From: Chaetoderma sp. LZ-2023a
Lineage: Eukaryota > Mollusca > Caudofoveata > Chaetodermatida > Chaetodermatidae
Reading direction: 5' to 3'
NCBI GenBank assembly: GCA_034401795.1
Contig: CM067373.1
Location: 94,021,112-94,085,111 of the forward strand
DNA length: 64,000 nucleotides
Shown here: positions 10,451-21,130 of the stretch, one piece after another
Position numbering within the stretch: position 1 is the stretch's first letter
How the letters are laid out: each line of letters begins with the position of its first letter
Program-made: the position numbers and the translations under genes
Notes under the pieces: generated by a model
Databases searched by the model: none
Told to the model about the DNA's origin: nothing
The model's input: the letters and a program-made list of their open reading frames with translations, nothing else

Positions 10451-11390
10451 AGTATAGTTTATAGTGTTCAGTCCGAATGTTCGAGTATTTATTCAAATAG
10501 ACAAATATGAATGAATATTCGTAGAGTATATGAATATGCGAATATTTATGAAAAATACAACATTTTCTTAAATGGAATTGAAGACAAAATTTCTTTTTCA
10601 AAATGGCTGCCAGAATATTGTTTGCTGTTATCAATTTTGTCAATATTTAGTTCCTATATTGACTTGACTTGATTTTGATATACATTTTTTAATGAACGCA
10701 GTGGTTTTCAATGACTGGTACAGGAAATTGAAGCATGGATATTTCAACCGCGACTACGCGTACAGTTTTTATAGGATTACCACTACGTGGGTTGGACGTT
10801 GTCCTTGGCTCTCGAAGATATGTTGATTTTGTTGTCAAAGATAACATTTCAAGATTATCAGGTAGTTACCAGGGTTTTTTGGCCAGAAACAAGTGCCCGT
10901 TGGTCTGAACAGTTCAATGGACATATGGAAAGTTATCCCATGGCACCAAAGGTCATACCTGTAAGAAAAATGTTCTAACTGCGACTGTGCCTACGGGTTT
11001 TATCCCAAAGAAGCAGGTTTAGTTTTGTATCAAACGTCAATATCATTTTAGTGTCAGGATAACGCTTTTTGTCATCAATGTTAGAAGTTTCGATTTTAGC
11101 AGCAACGAACGATGCATAAATTTTATATTCGATCCCTCACAAGTATTCGAGAAATCTGGTTTTCTTTACCCAAGGTGTCTACCATAGGAAGTATAGGAAA
11201 TGTATGATTACAATATTTAGACTGCATTTACTCATTGAGTTAATGTGTCAATCGTAGTTTTCCCAAACAAAACATTCCATTTTACACACTTTCCAACGAT
11301 ATTTCGTTTCTATTTAGCTCTCATCTGAATTACTATATAAATATACGAATATTTGAATACCGATTTTATACGAATACCGGACACTAATAG
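10451..11390. other. AT-rich spacer
   Basis: No family member or convincing ORF. Several GAATATT strings give a faint periodicity at 10480-10545 and 11330-11385. Confidence 0.35.
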
Positions 11391-11394
11391 TTTA

Positions 11395-11560
11395 CGTGAT
11401 TTTGGCTGTATGACCGTCGGTATAGTTTAGGTGACTGATGTGGTTTAAATAAAATAACAGTATGACAGCGAGTTGAGTTTTGCTTATAGTAGCTTTATAA
11501 TAATCTGCATAGTTTAGGTAAAATTGGTTGTATGGAAGTAAAGAATATTGTATGTGGTTG
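11395..11560. repeat. Family J fragments
   Basis: TTTTGGCTGTATGACCGTCG and TATAGTTTAGGTGACTGATG, then TGCATAGTTTAGGTAAAATT, match the J phrases of 10.0-10.4 kb. A further piece (GGCAGTCGGTATTGTCTATG) lies at 11885-11945. The SINE sits between these pieces, suggesting it landed inside a J element. Confidence 0.5.
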
Positions 11561-11569
11561 TTACTGTAT

Positions 11570-11745
11570 GGAGCGTAGTGGACGAGCTGGTTAGGAGCGA
11601 TTGCTGGTAACTTATAGTTTAACAGTTCTCCTTCCGGCCGTGACGCCGCGTTGTGTTCTTGAGAAAGGTGCGTCACTACCCCCACCCCCAACCCCATTGC
11701 TCCAGTCCGCCTAGCATAAGTATGTGTGAGTGGTGTCCAAATAAT
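11570..11745 (+). mobile_element. tRNA-type SINE, 3' body
   Basis: GTAGTGGACGAGCTGGTTAG resembles a decayed tRNA-type head (box A region). CCGGCCGTGACGCCGCGTTG, TTCTTGAGAAAGG and CATTGCTCCAGTCCGCC are the kind of body found in invertebrate tRNA-derived SINEs. A clean box B (GGTTCGANNCC) is missing, so the promoter is degraded or the head is chimeric. Family assignment is from memory of the body motif and needs a database search. Confidence 0.5.
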
Positions 11746-11949
11746 GTGAATGCTTAGCTTATGATGCAACCGAGCTGAAAGCTCCTTACTGGAGAACAGG
11801 CCCAATGACCAGGGGTAAGAGATGTAAAGTCACTGAGCACTTCGCTGATAGCTAGACTGTAAATTGTAAACGTACTTACTGAAATGGCAGTCGGTATTGT
11901 CTATGTGGTTGTGGCTTTATAACATTCGGCATAGGCTAGGTAGGTCTAA

Positions 11950-12005
11950 TAAAGGGATCCATTTCTAGCTATGCCCTCCCCATCTCTAGCTAAGCTCGGT
12001 CCAGT
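11950..12005 (+). mobile_element. Family A box-end fragment
   Basis: GGATCCATTTCTAGCTATGC then CCCATCTCTAGCTAAGCTC, the variant (A') box end, truncated after about 55 bases. Confidence 0.6.
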
Positions 12006-12221
12006 CAATTCTCTGTCAACCGTTTACATGTGTATTAGTTATGAAGCTTATTATCTTATTATTTGCATTTTATTTGTTAATAAGTAGTCGTGTTTATAGG
12101 AAATAATGCGCAAACGATATTGTAATCTGACAATCACTTAAGATACAAATTGCGCATATTAATTTTAAAAGTACAAAAGTTAATAAATACCCCTTTAACA
12201 AAATATTAGGACTAATAATGC

Positions 12222-12459
12222 TTAACCCTTCAAAGACGCATATCAGCCAAACGGCTTCTGTAGTGGTCTTGAGAAATGTCCATTTGCAGACCAAGAGAAG
12301 ACTATTATTGAAAATTTACTACTGGAATGACTTGCTCGATAACCGAGCCAGTCATTCCAGTGGTATATTTTCAGAAATAGTCCTCTCTTGGTCTCCAGAT
12401 GGATATTTTCTATGAGAAAATTTAAATTTTCTTGAACAAATTTGAGGGTTAAAGGGTTA
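12222..12459 (+). mobile_element. MITE family B, copy 1
   Basis: Starts TTAACCCTTCAA and ends GAGGGTTAAAGGGTTA, so TTAA lies at or near both borders, as for piggyBac-type insertions. The interior is a foldback: GACCAAGAGAAGACTAT and GGAATGACTTGCTCGATAAC pair with the right half. The outer flanks (ACGGCTTCTG left, TATGAGAAAATTTAAATT right) differ from each other. Confidence 0.8.
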
Positions 12460-12521
12460 TCCACTTAAAGTCATGTGTTCGAATAAGAATTAGCATCTCC
12501 ATACACACCTAGACATAGCAG

Positions 12522-12610
12522 GTTGTGTTTAATATTTTGAAACTAATTTGGCTGGGAGCTGTTGCTGTCTAAAGCAATAACAACTCCCAGTCAATTTAGC
12601 TCCGAAATAA
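12522..12610. repeat. Palindrome core, GGGAGCTG subtype
   Basis: Left arm ATTTTGAAACTAATTTGGCT and GGGAGCTGTTGCTG; right arm AACTCCCAGTCAATTTAGCT. No A ends. The CTCCCAG/GGGAGC pairing matches in both arms, unlike the GGGCGC of true A copies. Confidence 0.7.
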
Positions 12611-12917
12611 CCAAACAGCTTTCCTTGTCATGAAATTGGAATTCTGGGATTCTGTGCTCGGGTGACAAATAATCAGAGGATAGACCTATACTGTTCGTCA
12701 TCGTAGCTATGTTGTCAGTTTTATTAATGCGCGGTACTATGCTTTTACGATGACAAACGACCGTTATCCAACCGTCCATTTAGGACTCAGGTTAAATAAT
12801 GTCGAAGTTTTTGTTCACGTTATCAGTATTAAAGTGAAAAGTACGAAGTTGTTGGATATCAACTAAACCCTTACACAGCTCATAAAACATATCAAAGTAC
12901 ACAATTAAACAATCCTG

Positions 12918-13055
12918 AGTAGTCCAGTTTATCAGTCAATCACCTGACCTCATAATCGGCAACTGTGTCACATGTGGGCTGACTTCTTAATCGATTACAT
13001 CATGAATGACGCGATATAGTCCGTCATATAGGCTTAATAGTCCGTCAAGTTGTAC
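12918..13055 (-). mobile_element. Family A fragment, CRE-end half
   Basis: AGTCCAGTTTATCAGTCAAT through ATGAATGACGCGATATAGTC to AATAGTCCGTCAAGTTGTAC. It stops exactly where the next A copy begins, so the next copy may have inserted into it. Confidence 0.7.
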
Positions 13056-13426
13056 CAATGGACCGTTCCAGTTTTAGCTATGCCCCGCCATCTCTATCTA
13101 AGCCCCACATACACTTCGCAGTTTTGGGATTTATCGATCCCCAAATACGCCAGCTATCAATTTACTGAAAACTATATAGATAAGCTGTTGAATATTTTGT
13201 AACTAATTTGACTCGGTACTGTTGCTGCCTATGGCGTATTAGTTTCAAAATATTCAACAGAATATTTAATAAATAGTAGACACATTTCGTATAACAACGC
13301 ATAGTCCGTCTTCAAATATGCGTTCGTGACGTACTTATCGAGGTCATTCATTATGATGCCATTCTACACGTCGCGTAGTTGATTATGACGTCATATGATG
13401 GGTTGATAAAGTGGAAACGTCTATTG
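13056..13426 (+). mobile_element. MITE family A, copy 2
   Basis: CAATGGACCGTTCCAGTTTT at left, GTGGAAACGTCTATTG at right. The right arm of the palindrome is shortened (GCTGCCTATGGCGTATTAG). TGACGTCA is present at 13386. It shares GCGTTCGTGACGTACTTATC with copies 12 and 9, defining a subtype. Confidence 0.88.
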
Positions 13427-13437
13427 TATGTCGTTGC

Positions 13438-13650
13438 AAGTTAATAAACATTCTATTGGCAACAATTTCGTCAGCTACAACACCCAGTCAAATTAGTTAC
13501 AAAATGTTTTATTCTAAGAGTGCTGGACAAAAGTTTCAAAATATTCAACAGCTTACCTGTATAGTTTTCTGGAAATTGATAATTATGGGAGGTCAAGATA
13601 GCTTAGCTAATGATGGGCGGCGCATACATAAAATTGGATTCCTCCATTAA
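13438..13650 (-). mobile_element. Family A fragment with internal duplication
   Basis: TTAATAAACATTCTATTGGC, CCCAGTCAAATTAGTTACAA, then TTTCAAAATATTCAACAGCT and the box end to GGATTCCTCCATTA. A ~30-base unrelated string (TTATTCTAAGAGTGCTGGAC) interrupts the right arm. Confidence 0.65.
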
Positions 13651-13663
13651 TTTCAATTCTATT

Positions 13664-13901
13664 TTAACCCTTTAACACTTAAATTTATTCCAAATTTTTT
13701 TTTTTTTTCTCAGAAAATGACTATTTACCGACCAAGAGAAGACTATTTTTGAAAATTTACCACTGGAATGACTGACTCGATTATCGAGCCAGTCATTTCA
13801 GTGGTAAATTTTCAAAAATAGTCTTCTTTTGGTCGGCAAATGGACATGTCTCAAGACCACTGCTGAAGCGGTTTTTGGCTAATATGAGTGCTAAACGGTT
13901 T
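13664..13901 (-). mobile_element. MITE family B, copy 2
   Basis: TTAACCCTTTAACACTTAAA opens it; the foldback GGAATGACTGACTCGATTAT / CGAGCCAGTCATTTCAGTGG is intact. The right flank carries the ACGGCTT-type arm reversed (AGACCACTGCTGAAGCGG), so this copy is reversed relative to copy 1. The right terminal string has decayed to CTAAACGGTTTTG. Confidence 0.8.
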
Positions 13902-13951
13902 TGAGCGGTAGAAAATAGCTTGCTATAGAACCATGGTCCTATGTCCGAATA

Positions 13952-14080
13952 CAAGGGTACATTTCTAGCTATGCCCCGCCCATTTTTAGCTAAGCTCCAC
14001 CCACTTGTTGCGCGTGTTGGATCGATTTATATACTTTGAACACTGAATTCTCAGAATTCCAATTTCAAGGTAACTATAAC
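13952..14080 (+). mobile_element. Family A' box-end fragment
   Basis: CATTTCTAGCTATGCCCCGC, TTAGCTAAGCTCCACCCACT, then AATTCCAATTTCAAGGTAAC. The A' interior (GAATTC...TTTCAAGGTAAC) replaces the CTATCAATTTCCAG of standard A. Truncated before the palindrome. Confidence 0.65.
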
Positions 14081-14561
14081 ATTACATAAACTGCATAGTT
14101 CTCTTTGCCGATAATGTCGAGCCACTGAATGTACTAATTCTGAACTGCTAGATTTAACTGATGATAGTGATGATGCCGAGTCTTCTGATTAGTACTGCAT
14201 TCATACGAGGAAATTATTTCACTGGGCTTTTTTGTAAACTATAAGTATTCTCACAGATTTTTATAAACAATTTTGTGATTGAGTTTTGGATGCATTTGTT
14301 CCAAGAATGGTTAATATTACTGCCATATTAGCTGTATGCCAATGACCTTGTCGTCCAATCAAATAATTCTAAATTCTTCTGGGTCCTCATAATCCCTATT
14401 TTGGGAATTTAACGGCTCCAAATACGCTATCCGAGAGCGGATAATTAACACATTTCTTAGGCCATATTGGATCTATGCAAATTAGGAATAGTTACACCAC
14501 AGGCCGTAGATTTTGGGACATTTAGTATGTTGTTATGGAGATCTCAGAGAAAGACATTCTG
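14081..14561. other. No recognised feature
   Basis: AT-rich spacer; no gene, family member or tandem repeat seen. Confidence 0.4.
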
Positions 14562-14933
14562 TAATGGACCGTTCCAGTTTTAGCTATGCTCCACCTATAT
14601 CTAGCTAAGCTCCGCCCACACGTCTCTCGTGTTGGGATCGATCGATCCCTAAACTCACTGACTATCAATGTCCAGAAAAATATACAGATAAGCCATTGAA
14701 TATTTTGAAACCAATTTTACTGGGTGCTGTTGCTGCCTTCGTTTCAAAATATTCGGCAGAATGTTTATTAAATAGTAAAGACATACAATTCGAACACCGT
14801 GTCTGACTATTAAGCGTTTAAGACGGACTAAACCGAGTCATTCGTGCTGTAATTGATTATGACGTCATCCTACACGTCACGTAGTTGATTATGACGTGTT
14901 ATGATGGATAGATAAACCTGAAAAGATTCATTG
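14562..14933 (+). mobile_element. MITE family A, copy 4
   Basis: AATGGACCGTTCCAGTTTTA left, AAACCTGAAAAGATTCATTG right. Palindrome reduced: GCTGTTGCTGCC is followed directly by TTCGTTTCAAAATATTC, so about 30 bases of the right arm are gone. One intact TGACGTCA (GATTATGACGTCATCC). Confidence 0.87.
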
Positions 14934-15036
14934 TATTTCTTTATTTACACCTGGAAGTGAAAAATAATAAGTTAGGCTCGCAACGATGTGGCTGAGACAC
15001 TATAATATCGCATTGCGTACTTGCGCTAAGTTAGTT

Positions 15037-15070
15037 ACGCGCGTGTGTGCGCGCACGCGCGTGTGCGTGC
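15037..15070. repeat. Alternating purine/pyrimidine tract (Z-DNA-prone)
   Basis: Thirty-four bases of uninterrupted alternation built from CG, TG and CA steps (ACGCGCGTGTGTGCGCGCAC and onwards). A 94-codon frame running through it (14986-15270) has Cys/Arg/Val-rich low-complexity product and is not credible as a gene. Confidence 0.7.
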
Positions 15071-15339
15071 TTGCGTGCCCGTATGTGGCTGTTTGGGTTA
15101 CCCGGCTGCCTGCCTCTGTGTCCGATAGGGTACCTCAAGAGAATACTAGAGAGATCGTCAACGCGCGTTCATACAGAAGAGCCGCCTTGCTTGTTGGTGT
15201 CAAAAGGTCAAACATGAAGATCACGATGTCGGATGACCCAATGGCTGTAATCGACTGGGAGAAAACTTAGAGTATATTGGCTTCCTAGAGAGTATATAGA
15301 GCCTATATTTACTCTGCGAAAAGTCCCAGTCGAACACAG

Positions 15340-15660
15340 CCAATGGATAGATCCGATCTGTCAAGTAAATATATGTCGCTAGGCATCTAGCTCTGTCATG
15401 AAAATTGAAAGGTCTTTCAAGTGTACGAACTATTTAATAAACATTTTGTTGAAGTAATTTGGAACTAAACTGCCATTGGCAGCAACAGCACCCAGTCGAA
15501 TTACTTTCAAAATATGTAATAGTTTGCCTGTAGTATTACCTTGAAATTAGGATTCTGGGAATTCAGGATTCAAAGAATATACATCGATTCCAACACGCAG
15601 AAAAAAATGTGGTCGTGGCATATATAGAATCGGGCGGGGCATAGCTAGAAATGGATCGCT
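15340..15660 (-). mobile_element. MITE family A', decayed copy
   Basis: CAATGGATAGATCCGATCTG at left, TTAATAAACATTTTGTTGAA, a half-lost stem (GCCATTGGCAGCAACAGCAC), CCTTGAAATTAGGATTCTGG, and the box end GCATAGCTAGAAATGGATCG. The CRE half is largely replaced by unrelated sequence. Confidence 0.6.
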
Positions 15661-15820
15661 CTGATAGAAAACTGAGAAAATGATGGCGGTTGGGACTAGG
15701 TATAAGCGGAACACATCTTCGTTCCTCTTGGCACTGCCTCTCTGTTGGCTCATGTATTAATTTTGATGTTGTCAATGTTCAGAAACTGGAGTGAAAGTAC
15801 ACATGTAATAAAGTGAAATC

Positions 15821-16016
15821 TTAACCCTTCAACCTTCGAATTTGCTCAATAAAATTTATATTTTCTCATAGAAAATGTTCATTTGCAGTCCAAGAAAAGA
15901 CTATTTTTGAAAATTCCAGTGGCAAATTTTCAAAAATAGTCATCTCTTGGTGTGGAAATGGGCATTTCTCAAGACCACTGCAGAGGCCTTTTTGGCTGAT
16001 ATGATGGTTAAAGGCC
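15821..16016 (-). mobile_element. MITE family B, copy 3, stem tip deleted
   Basis: TTAACCCTTCAACCTTCGAA left, GATGGTTAAAGGCC right. AGACTATTTTTGAAAATTCC is followed at once by AGTGGCAAATTTTCAAAAAT: the inner ~50 bases of the foldback are missing. Confidence 0.78.
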
Positions 16017-16186
16017 CGGGTTAATCTTTCGCAGCAGACACTCAAGATAACGTGCATATTATCAGAAGTACACGTCCATACATGAACAGTTGAAGGCTTT
16101 GATATAAGTATGTGATGGATGAATCTTCAAGTTAGTAACCTTGGTCACCATATAAATATGTTTGTGGTCAAAACAAACTCAGTTTA

Positions 16187-16575
16187 AAGGTGAATATTCA
16201 AGCTAAAATGATTGACGATAACATTGTTAAAACTACATTCTTTTAGAGGCTTAATTTATGTGCCTAGATGTCAGGAGACGAAACATATTTTAGCATATGA
16301 TGGTTTCCCTAGGAATAAATTTAATTGAATTAGAGACACTGAATCCTAATTCAACGTTACAACTAAAAACTTGTATTAATTTACACAGAATGAATCCGCC
16401 ATGGGTTAAAATTTATTTCGTTTCATTACATTCAAATTCCCAAGATGTATTTCCGAATTCAGTCTTCCAGGTTCAAAATGTTACGCAGCTAAAGGTGCTT
16501 ATACACACCAATAATGCTTGAAAATTAAATTGTTCAGATTGTATACTTTTAGAGACTTAAACTGTGTAACTTTTA
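16187..16575. mobile_element. Family H element, copy 2, plus an extra left-arm piece
   Basis: Left arm: TTTTAGAGGCTTAATTTATG and TTTTAGCATATGATGGTTTC. The complementary right arm is about 16390-16500 (TAAAATTTATTTCGTTTCAT, AAATGTTACGCAGC). A second left-arm start (AATAATGCTTGAAAATTAAA, TACTTTTAGAGACTTAAACT) follows at 16507-16575, so two H copies abut or overlap. Confidence 0.6.
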
Positions 16576-16667
16576 AACTGTTAAGGAATTAATTAAGATT
16601 AGGATAGTAAATTAACCTGCCAATTCAAGAAGCAACATTATCAAAAATTCAATTTGGTTATGGCTAA

Positions 16668-16757
16668 ATCGTTGTGAAATTAATTTGACCGTGAAACTGT
16701 TGCTGCCATAAGCAGCAGCACTTCCCAGCCAAATTAACATCAAAACATTCCATAGCG
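16668..16757. repeat. Palindrome core, isolated
   Basis: TGAAATTAATTTGACCGTGA, GTTGCTGCCATAAGCAGCAG, then CCCAGCCAAATTAACATCAA. No A ends. Confidence 0.6.
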
Positions 16758-16782
16758 TTATAGTTGCCTAGGCATAAATGGT

Positions 16783-17824
16783 CATTAAAGGTATCGTGTC
16801 CCATTAAAACGATAAAGTTGTGCACACGATATGAGATGTCTGTTGATTTCCTTGTAATTTACCGAGCATGCAATGCTCTGACTTGATATTCCTTAGTACA
16901 ATGCACCTTTCCAGTTTTAGCTCAGCTCCACCAACACCTCGCTCAATCCCTGAACTCCCTAACTATCAATTTCCAGAAACAATACAGGTAAGCTGTTGAA
17001 TATTTTGAAACTAATTTGACTGGTCGCTGTTGCTGACAATGGCAGCAACAGCGCCCAGTCAAATTAGTTTCAAAATATTCAACAACATGTTTATTAAATA
17101 TTAAAGACATACAATTCATACAGCGTGTAGGACTATTAACTGTTAAAGACGGACGAAATCGAGGCATTCATGCTATAATTTATTATAGCGTCATCCTACA
17201 CGCCACTTAGTTGACTGTGACACCATGTGACGTCAGATGATTGATGGATAAACTGGAAAGGTCCATTGGACGTCATATTAGTTGAGTATAATCTCTGTAC
17301 AGAACAGGATTACTCAAACAAAGCCCCCTGTCTGCACACGCAACTGGTTATTTATCAGCCAGCTATCGAGGCGTAAGCACGTGTTTCTATACTGCTCAGC
17401 GCAAGTGTATCTAGGAGAAAATATGAGAAAGCTGTTGTAGACTTTGACAATAATATGCGTGAAATTCTGTGCTGTCAACAATTTACAGTCAAATTTGCTC
17501 TTCAAATCCGCTGCAAGTGCAAACTGAAAACTATGATAACTAACTTCTAATATTTAGACTGCGCATTGTTACAGCAATAGTTTTCATTCACATTTATCAA
17601 GTGGCACTCTGACTGGATGCCGTCTCTGTCATTTACAGAAACAACTTCGGCGTATATTATTGTCAAATTATACCACAGCTTCCTCGTATATTCTCCTTGA
17701 AATTGATACACTTTGACTGAACAGTATTGAAATACGCGATATCTGGGCAAATTGCACAGAAATCAGCAGGCATCTCTTATCGTGTGCAAACGTTTCTCTA
17801 TTTAATTGGCACGAGAAATTTAAT
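16783..17824. mobile_element. Family G long-arm foldback, copy 1, interrupted by an A copy
   Basis: Left end ATCGTGTCCCATTAAAACGA, CACGATATGAGATGTCTG and GAGCATGCAATGCTC. The right end mirrors it: GGCATCTCTTATCGTGTGCA ... TTTAATTGGCACGAGA. Inside, 17290-17505 (ACTCAAACAAAGCC, GGCGTAAGCACGTG, GAGAAAATATGAGAAAGC) matches the left arm of the 33.9-kb copy. Bases 17570-17755 match it in reverse, so the arms extend several hundred bases. Family A copy 6 sits inside at 16899-17268. Confidence 0.7.
16899..17268 (+). mobile_element. MITE family A, copy 6, nested in G
   Basis: CAATGCACCTTTCCAGTTTT to GGATAAACTGGAAAGGTCCATTG (terminal 16 bases match in inverted form). The AGCTATGCCCCGCC box is partly deleted. 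The palindrome is nearly complete (GTTGCTGACAATGGCAGCAA centre). Confidence 0.9.
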
Positions 17825-18103
17825 TACCTGAAAAAATGCATCATTCGCATGCCAGTCAGAAATGACGCATGTTCATACGTCTTTACCTTGTTAACAAGCA
17901 CGGGCATGGAATACCCCGATTCAATTGAAAGGATGACTTCGCATCATCAAACGATAAACAGCGCTACATCGCTTTTCAAATATGACGAATCTGATTCAGG
18001 TCAACTGATACAAGTATAGAGACAAAATCAAGCAGTTTCAATACAAAAACATAAACATGTTAGTTAGTATAATTTTGAACACGATGTAAGACGCGTTCTG
18101 TTG
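17825..18103. other. No recognised feature
   Basis: Spacer without gene or family match. Confidence 0.4.
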
Positions 18104-18191
18104 AATATTTTTGACTTAATTTGATAGGAAACAATTACTGCTTAGGCCGCAATGACTTTCAATCAAATTAAGTCCAAACTATTCAACAGTA
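18104..18191. repeat. Palindrome core, GACTTAATTTGAT subtype
   Basis: Left TATTTTTGACTTAATTTGAT; right ATCAAATTAAGTCCAAACTA, closed by CTGTTGAAT/ATTCAACAG. Both arms carry GACTTAATTTGAT where family A has GAAACTAATTTGACT. Confidence 0.7.
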
Positions 18192-18910
18192 GGCAGATGT
18201 TTTATCTTGTTGTGGAAATGCGTTATTTCTGAGCTTTCCGGTACATGAGTTTGCGGCACAGACTGGTGGTTCTTTAGGACGAGGTGGTCAATAGGCCGTA
18301 CATCTTACGAAACCACCATTACTTTTTGCTCAGTTGCCATAGACTCTAGCGTTAAGCGATCGCCTGTGTTCACTCTGGTGACGCTGTCATTGCCCTGTAT
18401 GGAGAGACTAATCATGAATGAAATCTAGATCGTGTGTCGAGATCAATATGCAACAACACCTGTCTGGAACAGACAAGCGCCTTTAGGTCCACCTGAGTGG
18501 CTAGTAAGGACAAATTGTCGCTTATTGCAAGTTCGTTATCCAGCTAAATATCTACTAGTTGCATCAAGATAGAGACTCAATCAGACAGGTGGTCTTATGA
18601 CCGCCCGTCTCAATGATCCGCTATCGTAGGACCGCAAAAACATGTGTCATTTTTAACAAATGAATCTTTGACTGTATGCATAGAGAGTACGATATCAAAG
18701 CTCGTTGTGTCATAGATAATAAAATAAAGTGTTAAGTATAATCGCATCCTCATTGTATATAGTGCACCTAAACCTGTCTATAGCCGGCATCTTCTTCTGG
18801 GGAAACATGTTGCTGGGATCCTTGAGACGAGTGGCCCGTAGAACAACCAGTTACACCAACTCGTAGTCCGCAATGACATTTCGCATGGTGGATGACTTGT
18901 ACTTAGCGAC
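18192..18910. other. No recognised feature
   Basis: Mixed-composition spacer. No ORF, tandem repeat or family end was found. Confidence 0.4.
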
Positions 18911-19294
18911 CAATGGAGGATTCCAGTTTATCCATCAATCATATGACGTCATAACTAACTACGTAACGTGTAGAAGGACGTTATAATCAATTACGTCACG
19001 AATGACGTAGTCGAGTTCGTCACGAACGCATGATTGATGACTGACTAAGGGCTGTTGTATGAATTGTATGGCTTTACAATTTAATAAACTTGCTATTGAA
19101 TATTTGAAAGTAATTTGACTGGGTGCTGTTGCTACCAGCACCGCGTCCCGTCAAATTAGTTTCAAAATATTCAACACCGTACCAATTTTCTGGAAATTGA
19201 GATTCATGAAGCGCAGGGATCGATCGATCCCAACACGGGCGAAGCGCGGGTTGAGCCTAACTAGGGACATGGTTAAAACTGGATCCCTCCATTG
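18911..19294 (-). mobile_element. MITE family A, copy 7
   Basis: CAATGGAGGATTCCAGTTTA left, AAACTGGATCCCTCCATTG right: both ends carry the GGAGG/CCTCC variant, so this copy defines an end subtype. TGACGTCA at 18947. The palindrome apex is shortened (GTTGCTACCAGCACCGCG). Confidence 0.88.
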
Positions 19295-19313
19295 TCGATT
19301 GAAACCCAAATGT

Positions 19314-19612
19314 AACCCTTTAGCTCTCAAAACCAGATTCCTCAGTAGTCTTGAGAAATGTCCATGTGCAGACCAAGTAAAGACTTACAATTTACTGCTG
19401 GAATGACTGGCACAATAAACCACCCGGCCATTTAAGAGGTAAGTTTTAAATAATGATCTCTTACGGCGTGTTCTCACTAAAGAGTTAATCCTGGAATAAC
19501 GCCATACGTTAGGATGGAGTTATTCAGGATTAACTCTCTAGTGAGAACACGGCATAAGTCTAGTAAACCGAATTTTTCTTAAACAATTTTGCGCATTAAA
19601 GTGCTAAGCGGT
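19314..19612 (+). mobile_element. MITE family B, copy 4, carrying a family C insertion
   Basis: AACCCTTTAGCTCTCAAAAC, AGTCTTGAGAAATGTCCATG and GGAATGACTGGCACAATAAA. The right side is displaced by a C foldback at 19465-19553, after which AATTTTTCTTAAACAATTTT and CATTAAAGTGCTAAGCGG are the decayed B right end. Confidence 0.7.
19465..19553. mobile_element. Family C foldback, copy 1
   Basis: CGTGTTCTCACTAAAGAGTT ... AACTCTCTAGTGAGAACACG, arms of about 40 bp around CATACGTTAGGATGG. The whole element is essentially a hairpin with GCCGTGTTCTCAC-type ends. Confidence 0.8.
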
Positions 19613-19835
19613 CAAACATGTTTTCAAAGACATTTGTTGTCTAGAAAAATTCATCGTAATGACAAACATATATAGAAAATACTGGAACATAATCTGATTG
19701 TAAACCCTATATAGCTGTTGGAGTAGGCAGCACTGGTGGCCAGGTGACCTAGAAATGTGACGCCCAGTTAATCAGTACAATATGGATGGCTGTGCCAAAT
19801 ATGGTAAAAAATCAAAACTATTTGTTTATTGAATG

Positions 19836-19965
19836 TGCATTCCAAGAGAATATTTCTGAAATGTTATCACTTGAATGGCGGGTTCGGTTATCGAGCCAGT
19901 CATTCTAATGGTAAACTTCTTCAAAATAATCGTCTCTTGGTTTGGCCGACATCGCCATGGGATGG
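19836..19965. mobile_element. Family B foldback fragment, copy 5
   Basis: GTGCATTCCAAGAGAATATT, GGCGGGTTCGGTTATCGAGC, CAGTCATTCTAATGGTAAAC and TAATCGTCTCTTGGTTTGG. The terminal TTAACCC strings are not recognisable. Confidence 0.65.
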
Positions 19966-20300
19966 TTAATGAACCAGCATCATTTGACGACCAACCATTC
20001 TCTACTATACCCAATGGAGTGTATTAAGCGATCACCCGCTTTTGATGACATAGAATATTCGTTATTGTTATATAGTGTGCGTTCCTAGATATGTTTATTA
20101 CTGGTCAATTTGTTTAAAACATATTTTATTGCATATATTACAATGGGATTGGGCACAAGTTGTTCGAAACTTAGAAAAGCCCTCCCCCTACAGAATAAAT
20201 TTATAGGCGGCAAACATAAACATATACACAAAATAACAAAGTAAACGTATAAACAGATTAAATATTATAATACATGTACATCATATTGAGTATTTATATA

Positions 20301-20303
<3 letters not shown>

Positions 20304-20367
<64 letters not shown>
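20304..20367. repeat. (GA)n microsatellite
   Basis: Sixty-four bases of GA with one GGG interruption. Bases 20368-20716 hold no recognised gene; AGATTTTCT is repeated three times at about 20572-20598. Confidence 0.95.
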
Positions 20368-20370
<3 letters not shown>

Positions 20371-20716
20371 AGAGAGGATAGTGAGGCCAATAATTTTGCC
20401 CAACAGTAATATTGTCATGATGACGACCATAACAAAACGCCCAAGGGCCAGTGTTGCTCACCTGGATCATTTGCACCGGAAAATATGGAAATTTGGGTTG
20501 AAAACTGTCAGGTCATTTAAGAGGAGTATCATTTTGGCAATCTCCGAACGATTTTTAAAGGGAAAAAATAAGATTTTCTAAGATTTTCTAAGATTTTCAC
20601 TCAGACAATTGTCCGATCAAAACTCCGATTGGTATTTATTTATGGGCTATCCACCATAGGGCCTTTCCACCAAAAATTGGTTGAAATCCGCCAAGGCGTT
20701 TAGGAGGAGTAGAATT

Positions 20717-20854
20717 TTAACCCTTTGGTGTCGACACCGTGCCAGTCCTTCCAGTCGCAAACTCCCAAAACCAGTCGTCCCTCTTCCCGCAAATGGGCAT
20801 TCAAAAAGCAAATATGCTAATTTTCAGGAACAAATTTCGCCACTAAAGGGTTAA
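20717..20854. mobile_element. Short family B-like TTAA element, copy 6
   Basis: Perfect TTAACCCTTT left and AAAGGGTTAA right, 138 bases end to end. The interior (CCAGTCCTTCCAGTCGCAAA, CGCAAATGGGCATTC) keeps only traces of B. This is the cleanest example of the TTAA-bounded CCCTTT termini. Confidence 0.8.
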
Positions 20855-21130
20855 AGCAAAATTTGATGCACGACAGGCAAGTGACGGACGAACGAAAGAT
20901 GGACAACGGACGATCGCCCTTACTTAGGCTCAAATGGTCAATGCGAGTCACTAGCGGCTATTAAAAGCTAAGCGTCGAATGAACCTTTTCGTGAACGTTA
21001 CCGTGATGTTATCTCATAGGCTACATATTTTTGTGAAATTTGCCCAGTTATATTAGTAATGTCCACAGCTTATTGTTCGCGCACATAGTCAATATTTTCA
21101 ATCCATAGATTTAAAGTACATATATTTAAA

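Noticed and set aside
11570..11640. tRNA gene
   Set aside because: No box B consensus or cloverleaf could be drawn; the downstream body marks it as a SINE.
11392..11805. 137-codon minus-strand frame
   Set aside because: It runs antisense through the SINE body and J fragments; composition explains the openness.
20294..20476. Ser/Leu-repeat frame
   Set aside because: Translation of the GA microsatellite.
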